Assembly: GCF_003253995.1 (NCBI RefSeq)
Contig: NZ_QKZL01000030.1
Coordinates: 1-34,207, forward strand
Reading direction: 5' to 3'
DNA: 34,207 nucleotides
DNA from: Palleronia aestuarii
Lineage (GTDB): Bacteria > Pseudomonadota > Alphaproteobacteria > Rhodobacterales > Rhodobacteraceae
The translations under genes and the position numbers were made by a program. Numbering within the stretch: the stretch's first letter is position 1; every line of letters starts with the position of its first letter. Below are positions 33,606 through 34,207 of this stretch, piece after piece. The notes under the pieces were generated by a model. That model searched no databases. It saw only the letters and a program-made list of their open reading frames with translations, and had not been told where the DNA came from.

Positions 33606-34022
33606 TCATTCTGCGTATTTGAGCCCGAGACCCTTGTAGAGGCCGCTGCCGTAGATGTTGTGCGGCACCACGGTCTCGAGCTCCGTCGACTGCGCGATGG
33701 TCATCGGCTCGTGGTAGAGGGGGAGCCAGACGGCCGCCTCGTGCACCTTCTGCAGGACTTCCCCGTAGCTCTCCGCCCGCGTCGCGTCGTCGGTCGCGGT
33801 CATGCCGGCCTCGAGCAGTCGGTCGGTCTCGGGATCGTCCCAGTTCATCCGGTTGGGCGTCGGCATGTTCTCCGACCGGAAGTACAGATTGAGCGCGTCG
33901 CCGGACGACACGTAGGGATAGCTCATGCCAAACATGTCGAATTCCTGCGTCGCCATCTTGCCCCAGGCCACCGTCGCGTCGAAGGGCTGGATCTGCATGG
34001 CGACCCCGATTTCACGCAGATT
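33606..34022 (-). pseudogene. Family-5 ABC substrate-binding protein, 3' part, cut off by an IS3-type insertion
   Basis: The last ~138 codons of a DppA/OppA-type periplasmic binding protein. The frame runs NLREIGVAMQIQPFD, then FDMFGMSYPYVSSGDALNLYF, NWDDPETDRLLEAG and a C-terminal LPLYHEPMTIAQS. Its reading frame ends abruptly at about 34022, where family similarity stops at the Asn of NLREIG and IS sequence begins. The N-terminal part, signal peptide and start are absent here. The in-frame ATG at 33998 is internal. The gene lies 56 bp before the amidohydrolase, in the same direction. Transport by this locus is probably lost unless the element excises. Confidence 0.82.
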
Positions 34023-34207
34023 GGAGTGCGCCCTTATGGCTGGACAGGATTAGGCCGCGGTTTTGACCGGCTGGCGTGCGTTGTTGTTCTCGTATTGAAC
34101 CGGGCTGAGATAGCCCAGCGACGAATGCAGTCGTCTGGCATTGTAGACCTCCTCGATGAAGCCAGGCAGATCGGCCGTGACGTTTTCGTAGGTGTCGTAT
34201 TCGTTGA
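34022..34207 (-). mobile_element. IS3-family insertion element, right end (continues beyond window)
   Basis: The element seems to begin with TGGAGTGCGCCCTTATGGC (34022 on), an IS3-like terminus starting with TG. The orientation of its transposase puts the 3' end of orfB at this border, 28 bp inside. It interrupts the binding-protein gene. Its other end and the target duplication are outside the window, so the exact junction is judged from where the gene similarity stops. Confidence 0.65.
34050..34207 (-). CDS. IS3-family transposase OrfB, C-terminal end (partial)
   Basis: The last 51 codons of an IS3-family DDE transposase. The translation [19 protein letters not shown] is followed by [20 protein letters not shown], which is the highly conserved OrfB tail (YN..R.H..LGY.SP..FE); the final catalytic Glu normally lies upstream of this, beyond the window. 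The stop is TAA (complement of 34050-34052). Whether the full gene is intact cannot be seen. Confidence 0.85.
   Translation of the reverse strand, partial: NEYDTYENVTADLPGFIEEVYNARRLHSSLGYLSPVQYENNNARQPVKTAA

Overview
The window is high-GC and densely coded. Its gene content (TRAP uptake system, FrcBCA-type sugar importer, uronate and amino-sugar catabolic operons, ROK, GntR and LuxR regulators) fits an alphaproteobacterium, most likely of the Rhodobacteraceae/roseobacter type; the sequence alone does not fix genus or species. It reads as an accessory carbohydrate-catabolism region that has collected insertion sequences: an IS5-type transposase end at the left edge, an IS3-type element breaking into a gene at the right edge, and decayed transposase genes at 18.8-20.3 kb.

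Layout: 1-0.45 kb, IS5 end plus a second decayed IS5 fragment. 0.5-4.5 kb (minus), a DUF2235 alpha/beta-hydrolase, a LuxR-type regulator with no synthase nearby, and a GntP-type permease. 5.1-14.0 kb, a D-glucuronate (hexuronate) module. On the minus strand a FadR/FCD GntR regulator, an AGE-family epimerase/isomerase and a DctPQM TRAP transporter form one coupled operon. uxuA faces away from it on the plus strand, and uxaC-uxuB converge on uxuA from the right. Together UxaC, UxuB and UxuA convert glucuronate via fructuronate and mannonate to 2-keto-3-deoxygluconate; the kinase and aldolase that finish the route are not here. A near-palindrome CTA(A/G)CATG(C/T)(C/T)AG recurs at both control points of this module.

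14.5-18.8 kb, an frcBCA-like monosaccharide ABC importer (minus) diverging from a ROK-family repressor, with a strong hairpin between the binding-protein and permease genes. 18.8-20.8 kb, an IS graveyard with no intact gene. 20.8-29.2 kb (plus), an amino-sugar operon: a HutC-type GntR regulator, then nanE, a ROK kinase, a CUT1-type ABC importer (binding protein and two permeases), nagB, the ABC ATPase and nagA. Most of these genes are joined by ATGA or TGATG overlaps. Import, phosphorylation, epimerisation of ManNAc-6-P to GlcNAc-6-P, deacetylation and deamination/isomerisation lead to fructose-6-P. No sialate lyase (nanA) is present, so the cargo is more likely a free N-acetylhexosamine than sialic acid.

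29.3-30.0 kb, a Phd-like antitoxin and PIN-domain toxin with a recognisable promoter/operator. 30.0-34.2 kb (minus), part of an oligopeptide-type ABC system: two ATPases, a metal-dependent amidohydrolase/deaminase and the 3' end of a family-5 binding-protein gene, whose 5' part is cut off by an IS3-family element running out of the window.

I found no clearly new class of system. The points most worth a second look are the AGE-family enzyme inside a uronate operon, the shared operator, the lyase-less nan/nag operon with a cysteine-free ROK kinase, and the IS-interrupted amidohydrolase/ABC locus.
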